Shown in pieces: positions 6,163-12,965 of a DNA stretch of 14,414 bases. Both the position numbers and the translations under genes were made by a program. This stretch comes from CAYVQU01 sp964453155 (GTDB lineage Bacteria; Chloroflexota; Anaerolineae; Anaerolineales; UBA11858): assembly GCA_964453155.1 (NCBI GenBank), contig CAYVQU010000140.1, forward strand, positions 1-14,414, written 5' to 3'. Numbering within the stretch: position 1 is the stretch's first letter; the number at the start of each line of letters is the position of its first letter. The notes below the pieces were generated by a model, which saw only the letters and a program-made list of their open reading frames with translations, searched no databases and was not told the DNA's origin.

Positions 6163-7151
6163 AAATTGACCCCCAGATTTTAGCAAAAGCAGCCAAGTTA
6201 TACGACTTGGGAATATCCGGGCTACGGCCGCTGGGCGGTATGGAGGGCATGGCCTTGGAATTCAGACGTGATGACGAAGCGTTTGTACTCAAAATCACCC
6301 CTAAATCCACAGAAAACCCGGCCGAAGCGCAAATCCTGACCGAAAAACTTGAATATATCAGCTATTTGGTCGCCAACGGGGTGCGTGCGGCGGCCCCAGT
6401 GCGATCCCCTGGCGGTCGGTGGGTGGAAACAGTTGAGACCACGAACAAGCTTTATCTGGTCAATGCCTGGACCAAAGTCGAGGGCAACCACATCGAACTC
6501 TGGGACCCAACTCATGGGACAGCTGAATTTTTCCAGGCTTGGGGCCGGGTCACTGGGCAAATGCACCGGCTGGCTAAGGTTTATCCGAAATGGGAAAAGA
6601 ACCCAATTGAGGGCGAACCTTCCGCAATCTATGATTGGGAGCAGGAGCACCAATCTTTCAAGGATTGGTGTCCATTTGACGATATTCGCGCCAAGTGGGT
6701 TGAAATCGGTACTGAGATTCAGAACCTTTCGAAAAATCGAGAGGGTTTCGGCCTCATCCACAATGACCTGCATCCTTGGAATATGCTGGTAACCCCGCAG
6801 GGCGAAATCAATGTCATCGATTTTGACGTTTGCACCTTTCATTTTTTCATCAAAGATATCGCGATTCCGCTTTTTTTCGCCAACTGGCATGGTAACCCAG
6901 GTAAAGGCCGCGCTAAAGAAACTTATCTGACGACTTTTTTCCAGCATTTTATGACGGGTTACTCGCACGAAAATGAGTTGGCTGCCCATTGGTTTGAAAC
7001 GCTGCCCCTGTTTCTAAAACATCATCAGATTTTGCTGTACATTGTTTTTTCGGATGAATGGAAATCACCAAACAAGTGGCAGGCCGAAACGCTACGAAAG
7101 TGGAAACGTCAGATTTTGAATGATATTCCGGTCGTCAAGCTTCAATTTTAA
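6159..7151 (+). CDS. Aminoglycoside phosphotransferase (APH)-fold kinase
   Basis: A 330-residue protein with the bacterial APH/choline-kinase fold. The catalytic loop is H201-N-D203-LHPW-N208 (the HxDxxxxN Brenner motif), followed by the metal-binding VIDFD segment with D221 and D223. K45 in FVLKITP is a candidate ATP-binding lysine. Family members phosphorylate small alcohols or amino sugars, such as aminoglycosides, choline, homoserine or fructosamine; the substrate is not evident and an antibiotic-resistance role should not be assumed. The protein has no signal or membrane segment. The start is within an ATGA overlap with the DinB gene, implying translational coupling. The downstream small membrane-protein gene starts five bases after its stop. 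Confidence 0.88.
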   Translation: MKIDPQILAKAAKLYDLGISGLRPLGGMEGMALEFRRDDEAFVLKITPKSTENPAEAQILTEKLEYISYLVANGVRAAAPVRSPGGRWVETVETTNKLYLVNAWTKVEGNHIELWDPTHGTAEFFQAWGRVTGQMHRLAKVYPKWEKNPIEGEPSAIYDWEQEHQSFKDWCPFDDIRAKWVEIGTEIQNLSKNREGFGLIHNDLHPWNMLVTPQGEINVIDFDVCTFHFFIKDIAIPLFFANWHGNPGKGRAKETYLTTFFQHFMTGYSHENELAAHWFETLPLFLKHHQILLYIVFSDEWKSPNKWQAETLRKWKRQILNDIPVVKLQF

Positions 7152-7155
7152 GGGT

Positions 7156-7467
7156 ATGAATTCTCAATTTCGCCAAAACCGGTGGTTGAAACTCGGGCTA
7201 GTCTTCATCATTTTGCCACCGATGCTATTCTTTATCGGAACCGCCCTGTGGGCTGCGGCGACCTATGATGGAATTTGCCCTGGCATTATGGATATTGCCC
7301 CCTATCCCTGTTCCCGCTGGGAATATATTGGCCGAAATACGATCAGCCCGTTTTCATTAGGTGCGCAGATCAGCATATGTCTTGGATGGGGCCTATTTTC
7401 CGGCATTGCAGTAATTTTGGGTTACCTGGCACGTCGTTTGATAGGAGGACCACAGCGGTTAAGATAA
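7156..7467 (+). CDS. Small two-helix membrane protein with a paired-cysteine loop
   Basis: A 103-residue protein that I do not recognise. Two hydrophobic segments are visible at about residues 11 to 33 and 70 to 92. Between them lies a polar loop with two cysteines (C41 in GICPG and C52 in YPCSRWEY) that could form a disulfide outside the membrane. The C-terminal tail is basic (ARRLIGGPQRLR), consistent with a cytoplasmic end. I chose the ATG at 7156, which has AAGGG immediately upstream and does not overlap the kinase, over an in-frame ATG at 7120 inside the kinase gene. It is the last gene of the plus-strand cluster and is followed by a strong inverted-repeat element. Confidence 0.65.
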   Translation: MNSQFRQNRWLKLGLVFIILPPMLFFIGTALWAAATYDGICPGIMDIAPYPCSRWEYIGRNTISPFSLGAQISICLGWGLFSGIAVILGYLARRLIGGPQRLR

Positions 7468-7506
7468 ATACACCGTAAACAAAGTGTTTTGAGAAATTCC
7501 GCCCCA

Positions 7507-7577
7507 TCGACTTCGGAGCAGAAACATCCTGAGTGGAGCGAAGTCGAAAGATGTTTCTGCTCCTCCGCTCAAGGAGC
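7507..7577. repeat. Interleaved inverted-repeat element (A-B-A'-B')
   Basis: Stem A pairs TCGACTTCG (7507 to 7515) with CGAAGTCGA (7539 to 7547), nine bases. Stem B pairs GGAGCAGAAACATC (7515 to 7528) with GATGTTTCTGCTCC (7550 to 7563), fourteen bases. The stems are perfect and interleaved. A third short stem (GCTCCT 7559 to 7564, AGGAGC 7572 to 7577) overlaps the end of B'. The central TGAGTGGAGCGAAGTCGA resembles the widespread intergenic CCTGAGCGAAGTCGAAGG repeat. No T-run follows, so simple Rho-independent termination is not clear. Confidence 0.85.
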
Positions 7578-7612
7578 TAAATCCTAGATAACATAATTTC
7601 AACCGTACTCCC

Positions 7613-7625
7613 AATAGTGACTATT
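7613..7625. other. Short palindrome upstream of the GNAT gene
   Basis: AATAGTGACTATT is a perfect inverted repeat of six bases around a single G, 30 bases upstream of the acetyltransferase start codon. It could be an operator or a leader hairpin; no supporting promoter with proper spacing was found. Confidence 0.35.
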
Positions 7626-7654
7626 TCAACATCATTTCTTCAAAGGATCCCATT

Positions 7655-8647
7655 ATGCCTCTGCGACCGTACAAACTCCCCGCTGATCTCACCCAAATCG
7701 CCAAAATCGCGGCTGAAACCTGGACCTATCCCGACAACCCCGAGTGGAATGTGCAACCCGACGAAGAAGAATCGCTGGAAGATTCAATCGAAAATTATCA
7801 ACGCATTTGGCCCTTGATCCGGCTGGTGCAATTTTTATCTCCTGGCCTGCGCGATTTCATTCATGGTCATGTCTGGGAAGATAATGGGCAGCTCGCGGGT
7901 TTTACCCAAATCCACCGCCGCGGCACTACCGCCTCCTGGACGATTTCCGCGGTTGGCGTGCGTCCTAATTTCCGACGCCAGGGGATTGCAAAAAAATTAG
8001 TTCAAGCCGAAATTGACTTTGTGCGCGCCCGCGGTGGCAAACATATCACCCTGGATGTGATTGATGGCAATGTCCCGGCGATCAATTTGTACACTAAACT
8101 CGATTTCGAAAACTTTAGTACCAACATCGAGACTTATCTGGAGCCCGAAACGCGGCCTGAAGCACTGCCAATTCCCCAGGGATACACATTGGAATCTGTC
8201 GATGACTACGCCTGGCAGCCGCGGTACGAACTTATGCGGCGCATCACCCCGCCAACAGTGACCCAATTTGAAACGGTAGAAGTAGGACGCTATAAACGAC
8301 CTTTTTTCATGCGTCTGTTGTTTCCCATCATCAAACGTGCCGAGGGTTTGAACGTCCACCGGTTCATCATCCGGGATGCTACCGAACAAGTTGTGGCTTA
8401 TGCCGTTTACGACACTCGTACGCGGGAAACCGGTCGGAATACGATCAACGCGCATCTGGACCCGGCGCACGCAGCACTGGCTCCATTCCTTGTAAATTAC
8501 ATCCTAAACCAAATTATTGCGGTTAATCCAAACCGGATGATTGAGTTTGGCATCCCCCGTTGGCAGGAACCATTACTCACCGCGGCTAGAAATGTCGGCT
8601 TTAAAGTCCGCGTAGAATTGTTAACAATGGGAATCGCACTGAATTAA
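7655..8647 (+). CDS. GNAT-family N-acetyltransferase (probable double domain)
   Basis: A 330-residue protein. The N-terminal half carries a GNAT acyl-CoA-binding motif at about 99 to 116: AVGVRPNFRRQGIAKKLV, with the pyrophosphate-binding R108-Q-G110-x-A pattern. It is followed by a motif B region (NVPAINLYTKLDFENF, about 139 to 154). Family members transfer an acetyl group from acetyl-CoA to an amine. The C-terminal half (about 165 to 330) is long enough for a second, degenerate GNAT-like domain, as seen in tandem acetyltransferases, but lacks a clear motif A. No signal peptide is seen. The ATG at 7655 follows AAAGGA with normal spacing. The gene stands alone between the repeat element and the dnaA upstream region. 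Its substrate is unknown. Confidence 0.85.
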   Translation: MPLRPYKLPADLTQIAKIAAETWTYPDNPEWNVQPDEEESLEDSIENYQRIWPLIRLVQFLSPGLRDFIHGHVWEDNGQLAGFTQIHRRGTTASWTISAVGVRPNFRRQGIAKKLVQAEIDFVRARGGKHITLDVIDGNVPAINLYTKLDFENFSTNIETYLEPETRPEALPIPQGYTLESVDDYAWQPRYELMRRITPPTVTQFETVEVGRYKRPFFMRLLFPIIKRAEGLNVHRFIIRDATEQVVAYAVYDTRTRETGRNTINAHLDPAHAALAPFLVNYILNQIIAVNPNRMIEFGIPRWQEPLLTAARNVGFKVRVELLTMGIALN

Positions 8648-8686
8648 AACGAATTTTTTCAGCCAGTTTTCCCAATCTTAAAACGA

Positions 8687-8710
8687 GATTCAGAAATTGG
8701 TATCTGAATC
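8687..8710 (+). terminator. Weak terminator-like hairpin after the GNAT gene
   Basis: GATTCAGA (8687 to 8694) and TCTGAATC (8703 to 8710) form a perfect eight-base stem with an eight-base loop, 40 bases past the GNAT stop. The following AAAATTGATTTATGTTT is only moderately T-rich, and an overlapping palindrome (AATCAAAATTGATT) competes with it. Confidence 0.4.
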
Positions 8711-8754
8711 AAAATTGATTTATGTTTCACAGGCTCCGAATTCTTTAAGATAAG

Positions 8755-8811
8755 ACCCCCATTCCTGGGGGTTCACCGCGAATTTCAACAACCAACCCCA
8801 ATATATGGGGG
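8755..8811. repeat. Two successive C-run/G-run hairpins
   Basis: ACCCCCA-TTCC-TGGGGGT (8755 to 8772) is a perfect seven-base stem with a four-base loop. CCCCA-ATATA-TGGGG (8796 to 8810) is a five-base stem with a five-base loop. They share the core CCCCA...TGGGG and lie about 24 bases apart, with the second ending two bases before the DnaA box. Their function is unknown. Confidence 0.75.
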
Positions 8812-8812
8812 C

Positions 8813-8821
8813 TGTGGATAA
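8813..8821 (-). promoter_or_regulatory. Perfect DnaA box
   Basis: TGTGGATAA is the exact reverse complement of the consensus DnaA-binding site TTATCCACA. It lies about 325 bases upstream of dnaA in non-coding DNA, consistent with origin function or dnaA autoregulation. I found no second perfect copy in the region. Confidence 0.7.
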
Positions 8822-9145
8822 CTTTGCCCGTTTCTTTCCGGTTAGCAATTTTCGAAAATCCGTTCTGATTATTTTGCTTTGCCGCGCAAGTTTCTTTTAA
8901 GGTTTATCAATCTTAAAATGTCTAGTTTTTTTAGAGACCCGTAGGTTTCCCGTATTGGTATTAAAGGCCATTTCGTATTAGAATTTTATAGTCATCATTA
9001 TAAATTAGGGGATTAGCTCTCCCGATTTCTGGGCTCTTTTTTTCGATGGCGGACAATTTTTCTTGCTTCTCACCTCAATGCGGTGGGGGGTCTGTTTAGG
9101 GCACTATTTTAACGGTAAATTCAAAACTGAGGAGGATGCCTAGCT

Positions 9146-10483
9146 ATGAAAGCTGATCAAGCCTGGCAAGCTGCACTGGGTCAACTACAAATGGAAATGC
9201 CGAAAGCCGCCTTTGACACCTGGGTTAGAGATGCGGACTTGCTCTCCTACGAGGATGGGGCCTTTACAATTGGGGTTCAAAATGCTTATGCCCGCGATTG
9301 GTTAGATAGCCGCTTATCGAGTACGATCACCCGGTTACTAACCGGAATCATGAATCGTAGTGTTGAAATTCGGTTTGTGGTTTGGCAAACTACTGAAGAT
9401 GAGGCCGAACCAACTGAAGTCAACGTACAATCCCCGAATCCTACAGTTGAATATTCCAATCCGACATTAAACGGCCGCTACACATTTACTAGTTTTGTAG
9501 TTGGAGCCAGTAACCGCTTAGCTCATGCAGCTTCTCTCGCTGTGGCAGAAAAACCCGCTCAGGCCTATAATCCACTCTTTCTATATGGTGGTGTTGGTCT
9601 TGGAAAAACGCATTTGCTGCATGCCATCGGCAATCACTGTATCCAGGCCGGACTGCAGGTCTTATATGTCTCCTCCGAAGAATTTACCAACGACCTGATC
9701 AACGCTATTCGCTCTCACACCACCCAGGCTTTTCGCGAAAAATACCGCCGCATCGACGTTTTATTGATTGACGACATTCAATTCATTGCTGGGAAAGAAT
9801 CAACCCAGGAAGAATTTTTTCACACCTTCAATACCCTGCATGGCCAGGACAAACAAATCATTATGTCTTCCGACCGCCCCCCAAAGGCGATGGTTACATT
9901 AGAAGAACGACTCCGCTCTCGCTTTGAGTGGGGTCTGACTGCCGACATCCAACCTCCCGACTTTGAGACCCGCGTCGCCATCCTCCGTTCCAAAGCCGAA
10001 CGGGCCGGATACGACATCCCCAGCGACGTTATCGAGATCATTGCCCGTAAGTTCCAATCGAATATTCGTGAACTTGAGGGCGCATTAACCCGCATTGTCG
10101 CTTATGCTGACCTCCGCGGTTTATCGATGACTTCAGAATTAATCGACTCATCTCTGGCCGATTTACTCCCCCAACGCACTGAAGTACAACCTGATCAGAT
10201 TATCAACGTAGTTGCCCAAACCTATGGGATTTCTCTCGAGCGTATTTTGGGCCGCGAACGCTCACGTCAGGTGGCCCTGCCTCGCCAAATTGCCATGTAT
10301 TTGCTACGCGAAGAAGCCAACATCTCGCTGCCTCAAATTGGCGAATCCTTGGGGGGCCGCGACCATACTACCATCATGTACGGCTGCGACAAAGTCGCTG
10401 ATCTCCTCGAAAGGGATGATAAACTCCGCCGTCAGGTGATTGATATTAAAGAAAAACTATACGGGCAACCCATGGTTGCTTAG
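9146..10483 (+). CDS. dnaA: Chromosomal replication initiator protein DnaA
   Basis: A 445-residue AAA+ protein that binds DnaA boxes and opens the origin. Domain I is at about residues 1 to 80, followed by a short linker (domain II, about 82 to 108). Domain III has Walker A GGVGLGKT (148 to 155, K154), Walker B VLLIDD (D209, D210) with the DnaA-typical IQFIAGKE after it, sensor I in MSSDRPP, the RLRSRF arginine region (255 to 260) and sensor II in NIRELEGAL (R308). Domain IV contains the basic loop GRERSRQVALPRQIAMYL and the helix-turn-helix signature GGRDHTTIMYGC (403 to 414). All key residues are present and length is normal. The ATG at 9146 follows GGAGG by ten bases. dnaN does not follow; a strong terminator ends the transcript, so dnaA is a single-gene unit here. 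Confidence 0.98.
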   Translation: MKADQAWQAALGQLQMEMPKAAFDTWVRDADLLSYEDGAFTIGVQNAYARDWLDSRLSSTITRLLTGIMNRSVEIRFVVWQTTEDEAEPTEVNVQSPNPTVEYSNPTLNGRYTFTSFVVGASNRLAHAASLAVAEKPAQAYNPLFLYGGVGLGKTHLLHAIGNHCIQAGLQVLYVSSEEFTNDLINAIRSHTTQAFREKYRRIDVLLIDDIQFIAGKESTQEEFFHTFNTLHGQDKQIIMSSDRPPKAMVTLEERLRSRFEWGLTADIQPPDFETRVAILRSKAERAGYDIPSDVIEIIARKFQSNIRELEGALTRIVAYADLRGLSMTSELIDSSLADLLPQRTEVQPDQIINVVAQTYGISLERILGRERSRQVALPRQIAMYLLREEANISLPQIGESLGGRDHTTIMYGCDKVADLLERDDKLRRQVIDIKEKLYGQPMVA

Positions 10484-10501
10484 CATTGCTCCCCCGCTTC
10501 G

Positions 10502-10550
10502 ATAAGAGCCCGCAGCGATGGCCTTCCCGCTGCGGGCTCTTATTTTTTTT
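10502..10550 (+). terminator. Rho-independent terminator of dnaA
   Basis: A 16-base stem (10502 to 10517 with 10528 to 10543, core AGAGCCCGCAGCG/CGCTGCGGGCTCT) with a ten-base loop is followed by a run of eight T at 10543 to 10550. It begins 18 bases after the dnaA stop. Confidence 0.95.
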
Positions 10551-10585
10551 ATCATGAGTATGGATCAATGCTCCATGCTCATGAT
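10551..10585 (-). terminator. Hairpin at the end of the receiver-protein operon
   Basis: ATCATGAG-T-ATGGA (10551 to 10564) pairs with TCCAT-G-CTCATGAT (10572 to 10585), a 14-base stem with one T-G wobble and a seven-base loop. It ends one base before the stop codon of the minus-strand gene. In the minus direction A-rich rather than T-rich sequence follows, so it may act as a barrier or 3' end stabiliser rather than a classic terminator. Confidence 0.5.
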
Positions 10586-10586
10586 T

Positions 10587-10994
10587 TCAGTCAAAATCAC
10601 CCCAGATTTCTTCACCATCTAAAATTGCCGCCACCGCCTTGCCAAATGTATTGTAGCTCAAAGGTTTTGAGATGAAACCATTCATCCCCTTCTTCCGGGC
10701 AGTGGGCATTTCCATGCCAGGATCAGCGGCGGTCACAACAACGACAGGAATATCCACCAACTGTGAGTCGGCCCGAATTTCATCATAAACGTCATAGCCG
10801 CTCACGCCGCGAGGTAAGGCCAAATCCAGCAGAATTAAATCAACCGGCAGGCACATTTTTAGCGTTTCTACAGTCCCGGTTCCCCAGGTTTCAAACGGAA
10901 CCGAAGCGCCATGTCGGCGCAAAATGGTAGTGATAATGGCTAAATTGGAGGGATCGTCTTCAACAACAAATATTCGCTTGCCTTGTAATAACAT
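10587..10994 (-). CDS. Stand-alone response regulator receiver protein
   Basis: A 135-residue single-domain, CheY-like receiver. The acidic pocket is E12-D13-D14, the phospho-acceptor is D57 (LILLDLALP), and the switch and signalling residues are T88 (VVVVTAAD) and K110 (ISKPLS). There is no output domain. Its tail (ILDGEEIWGDFD) resembles that of the neighbouring receiver (ILADEPVWYIP). The ATG at 10994 has AAGGA seven bases upstream. It is the last gene of a kinase-receiver-receiver operon, 17 bases after the preceding stop, and is a likely phosphorylation target of the adjacent histidine kinase. It could act by phosphorelay or protein contact rather than by DNA binding. Confidence 0.92.
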   Translation of the reverse strand: MLLQGKRIFVVEDDPSNLAIITTILRRHGASVPFETWGTGTVETLKMCLPVDLILLDLALPRGVSGYDVYDEIRADSQLVDIPVVVVTAADPGMEMPTARKKGMNGFISKPLSYNTFGKAVAAILDGEEIWGDFD

Positions 10995-11011
10995 GATGAT
11001 GTCCTTGCGAC

Positions 11012-11422
11012 TTAGGGGATATACCAGACCGGCTCATCAGCCAGAATATTTTCGAGTAAACGGGGGAAAATTTTATGGGCAATTGGTTTGCCAATCAAGC
11101 CATCAAACCCGGCTTTTTGGAGCTGGGCTACATCGTGAACCATGACGCTGGCTGTTAAGGCTATGATTTTGGTATCATTATATTTGGGATCAGCTCGCAA
11201 CCACTCTAGCAACTCATAACCATTATTCGGGCGGATATGAATATCAAGAAAAATTACATCTGGGACGGTGGGTAGGGTCGCCATTCGTTCCAGGAAATTT
11301 TCACTGTTTTCAAAAAAGGTCAAATCAGAATAGTTTAATATTTTTGTAAAAATAGTCCCCAATACTTCTCGGCTGAGAAGGTCATCTTCGACGTATAAGA
11401 AGGAGGGTTGCGAGTCTGCCAT
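11012..11422 (-). CDS. Stand-alone response regulator receiver protein
   Basis: A 136-residue single-domain receiver. The acidic pocket is E12-D13-D14 (YVEDD), the phospho-acceptor is D60 (VIFLDIHIRP), and the switch and signalling residues are T90 (IALTAS) and K112 (IGKPIA). It has no output domain. I chose the ATG at 11422, which has a GGAGAAG Shine-Dalgarno sequence at suitable distance, over an upstream in-frame TTG at 11443 that would add seven residues and has no visible ribosome-binding site. The gene begins 23 bases after the histidine kinase stop and is followed 17 bases later by a second receiver. Both receivers have a similar C-terminal IL-x-x-E-x-[IV]-W tail, suggesting duplication. 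Confidence 0.92.
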   Translation of the reverse strand: MADSQPSFLYVEDDLLSREVLGTIFTKILNYSDLTFFENSENFLERMATLPTVPDVIFLDIHIRPNNGYELLEWLRADPKYNDTKIIALTASVMVHDVAQLQKAGFDGLIGKPIAHKIFPRLLENILADEPVWYIP

Positions 11423-11445
11423 GTATGTTCTTCTCCAGGCCAAAA

Positions 11446-12858
11446 TTATACTTCAATTTCTCCCGACTCGATGTCGCTTTCGAGGGGGAGCGTAACATAG
11501 AAAGTTGATCCCAATCCCAACTCACTTTCTAACCATAAGCTGCCGCCGTGGGCTTCGACAAAGTGTTTCGAAATCGGCAATCCCAGCCCTGTTCCGGCAA
11601 CATTTCGTAGATCATGCTGGGCCTGCTTGAAGGCGACAAAAACATTATCTAGATCTTCAGCAGAAATACCAATCCCCGTATCCTCGACAGCAATGAAGAT
11701 ATCTCCATTTCTCTGATTAGCTCGGATAGTGATCGATCCCTCCGGGGTGAATTTAACCGCGTTGGATACTAAGTTGAGGAAAACCTGCCGGATGCGACGT
11801 TTATCCCCTCGGATCTGGGGGAGCCCAGCATCAATTTCAGCGACCAATTCCACCGGTTTGTTTTTGACCAGGCCCTTTGTCGTTGAAATTGTCCCTTTTA
11901 GAATGGTATTGAGATCAACTTCCTCGATGAAGAGATTCATCATTCCAGCTTCAATCTTGGAAATATCCAAGATATCGTTGATCAAACTTAAAAGATGGTT
12001 ACCACTATCCATCACCTTTTGCAGGGTATCGACCTGAGTATCGTTGACTTCGCCCATCAGCCCATCGGCTACGAAGGCGGTGAAATTCAAGATGGCGTTT
12101 AGGGGGGTCCGCAACTCATGCGACATATGTGATAAGAATTCGGTTTTTATTCGGTTGGCATCCTCAGCCGCATTGCGAGCTTCGACCAATTCGGTGTTCA
12201 TGTTCTCAATGCGCTCATTTGCAAATCCCAGGGTCTTGATAGTGCGGTCAAGTTCAACTCGTTGGAGACGTATTTCTTCCAACATATCGCGCACCCGAAC
12301 GCTGCCCTCTCGAGAGCGGCGCAACTCTCGGTGAAGATGCCGGGAGGTCAACCAGGTCGCAGTACCCAAAGTTAGGATGAGCAAACCCGGATAAACAACT
12401 TGCTCCAGATCCCGCCAGGAATACCCATTCGCAACCGCCACCCACATGAGTAAGAGCATCGAAACCAGCGAAACAAAAACAATATTGCGGCGAAAAGCCA
12501 ACAAACTGACGGCAAATATTGCTGCCGGATAGAAATAGCGCGCGGGAGAATTAGGAAACCCCCACGATTCAAAGGCCACCGCACCCATAATAACCACTAC
12601 CAGGCATGACCAGGCCACTCGGAAATTGTATTTTCGGAGTTGAAAAGCCAATAACGCGCCGACCAACAAGAAAATGGCTACCAGCAAAGAAGCGATTAAT
12701 TCTTTACCGTTCAACCGGAAACAGCGGAAAAACATCACACCGCTCAAAATATAGAAGATGGGTAACAATTCGCTTAAGGTTTCCTGGCGCAAGTCATCAG
12801 GATCAGTAGCTCCCGGTAAAGTTGTCAGCCAATTCGTAAAACGCTCAAATCGTTCCAT
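11446..12858 (-). CDS. Membrane-bound hybrid-less sensor histidine kinase
   Basis: A 470-residue histidine kinase. The N-terminal part has about five to six hydrophobic segments between residues 30 and 170 with no recognised extracellular sensor domain. A likely coiled coil or signalling helix spans about 176 to 238. The dimerisation and phosphotransfer H-box is FLSHMSHELRTPLNAI, with the phospho-accepting H247. The ATPase domain has the N-box LNLVSNAVKF (N362, N366), G1 VEDTGIGIS (D393) and G2 AGTGLGLPIS (G422, G424, G426). It ends without a receiver domain; two separate receivers follow in the same operon and should be its partners. The ATG at 12858 has only a weak GAGAGA upstream. An insertion sequence lies about 85 bases upstream. 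The signal sensed is unknown; membrane-embedded helices could sense membrane state or a small ligand. Confidence 0.92.
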   Translation of the reverse strand: MERFERFTNWLTTLPGATDPDDLRQETLSELLPIFYILSGVMFFRCFRLNGKELIASLLVAIFLLVGALLAFQLRKYNFRVAWSCLVVVIMGAVAFESWGFPNSPARYFYPAAIFAVSLLAFRRNIVFVSLVSMLLLMWVAVANGYSWRDLEQVVYPGLLILTLGTATWLTSRHLHRELRRSREGSVRVRDMLEEIRLQRVELDRTIKTLGFANERIENMNTELVEARNAAEDANRIKTEFLSHMSHELRTPLNAILNFTAFVADGLMGEVNDTQVDTLQKVMDSGNHLLSLINDILDISKIEAGMMNLFIEEVDLNTILKGTISTTKGLVKNKPVELVAEIDAGLPQIRGDKRRIRQVFLNLVSNAVKFTPEGSITIRANQRNGDIFIAVEDTGIGISAEDLDNVFVAFKQAQHDLRNVAGTGLGLPISKHFVEAHGGSLWLESELGLGSTFYVTLPLESDIESGEIEV

Positions 12859-12895
12859 AAATATTCGATTCTCTCATTTCGGTTGGATATTTAGC

Positions 12896-12904
12896 ATTGT
12901 AGCA
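12896..12904 (-). promoter_or_regulatory. Possible extended -10 promoter of the kinase operon
   Basis: On the minus strand the sequence TGCTACAAT combines a TGn extension with a TACAAT -10, about 40 bases upstream of the kinase start. A T-rich TTTTGT lies 16 bases further upstream as a poor -35. The insertion sequence ends about 40 bases upstream of this element, so the promoter core appears intact. Confidence 0.4.
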
Positions 12905-12943
12905 TGGCGCTGCTCTAACAAAACTTGCGAATTGGGTTCAGTT

Positions 12944-12965
12944 GTGAGCGCGCAAATGTTGTCAG
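12944..12965 (+). repeat. IS terminal inverted repeat (transposase 3' end)
   Basis: Begins GTGAGCGCGCAAATG and matches the other end perfectly over 22 bases. The transposase stop codon (12962 to 12964) lies within it. Confidence 0.95.

Larger units (their letters stand above)
8648..9145. other. Non-coding dnaA upstream region, candidate oriC
   Basis: About 500 bases without a convincing gene on either strand. It holds an imperfect hairpin after the GNAT gene, two C-run/G-run hairpins at 8755 to 8811, one perfect DnaA box at 8813, a perfect 12-base palindrome (ATTTTCGAAAAT, 8848 to 8859), a T-run at 8925 and an AT-rich stretch around 8970 to 9008. A TATAAA at 8999 to 9004 could be a -10, but no good -35 matches it. 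A replication origin or dnaA autoregulatory region is a reasonable inference from position, although origins normally carry several DnaA boxes. Confidence 0.5.

Noticed and set aside
6222..6989. A 255-residue open frame antisense to the APH-type kinase
   Set aside because: The plus-strand frame carries the full kinase motifs; the reverse frame shows no recognisable domain and is a composition shadow.
6159..7151. Antibiotic-resistance gene
   Set aside because: The fold is shared by many housekeeping small-molecule kinases, and nothing in the sequence or context points to an aminoglycoside substrate.
7120..7155. Upstream start for the small membrane protein
   Set aside because: It would overlap the kinase by 32 bases without a visible ribosome-binding site; the ATG at 7156 has AAGGG next to it.
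8648..9145. Additional DnaA boxes
   Set aside because: Other candidates such as TTATCAATC near 8904 differ from the consensus at three positions, too many to call by eye.
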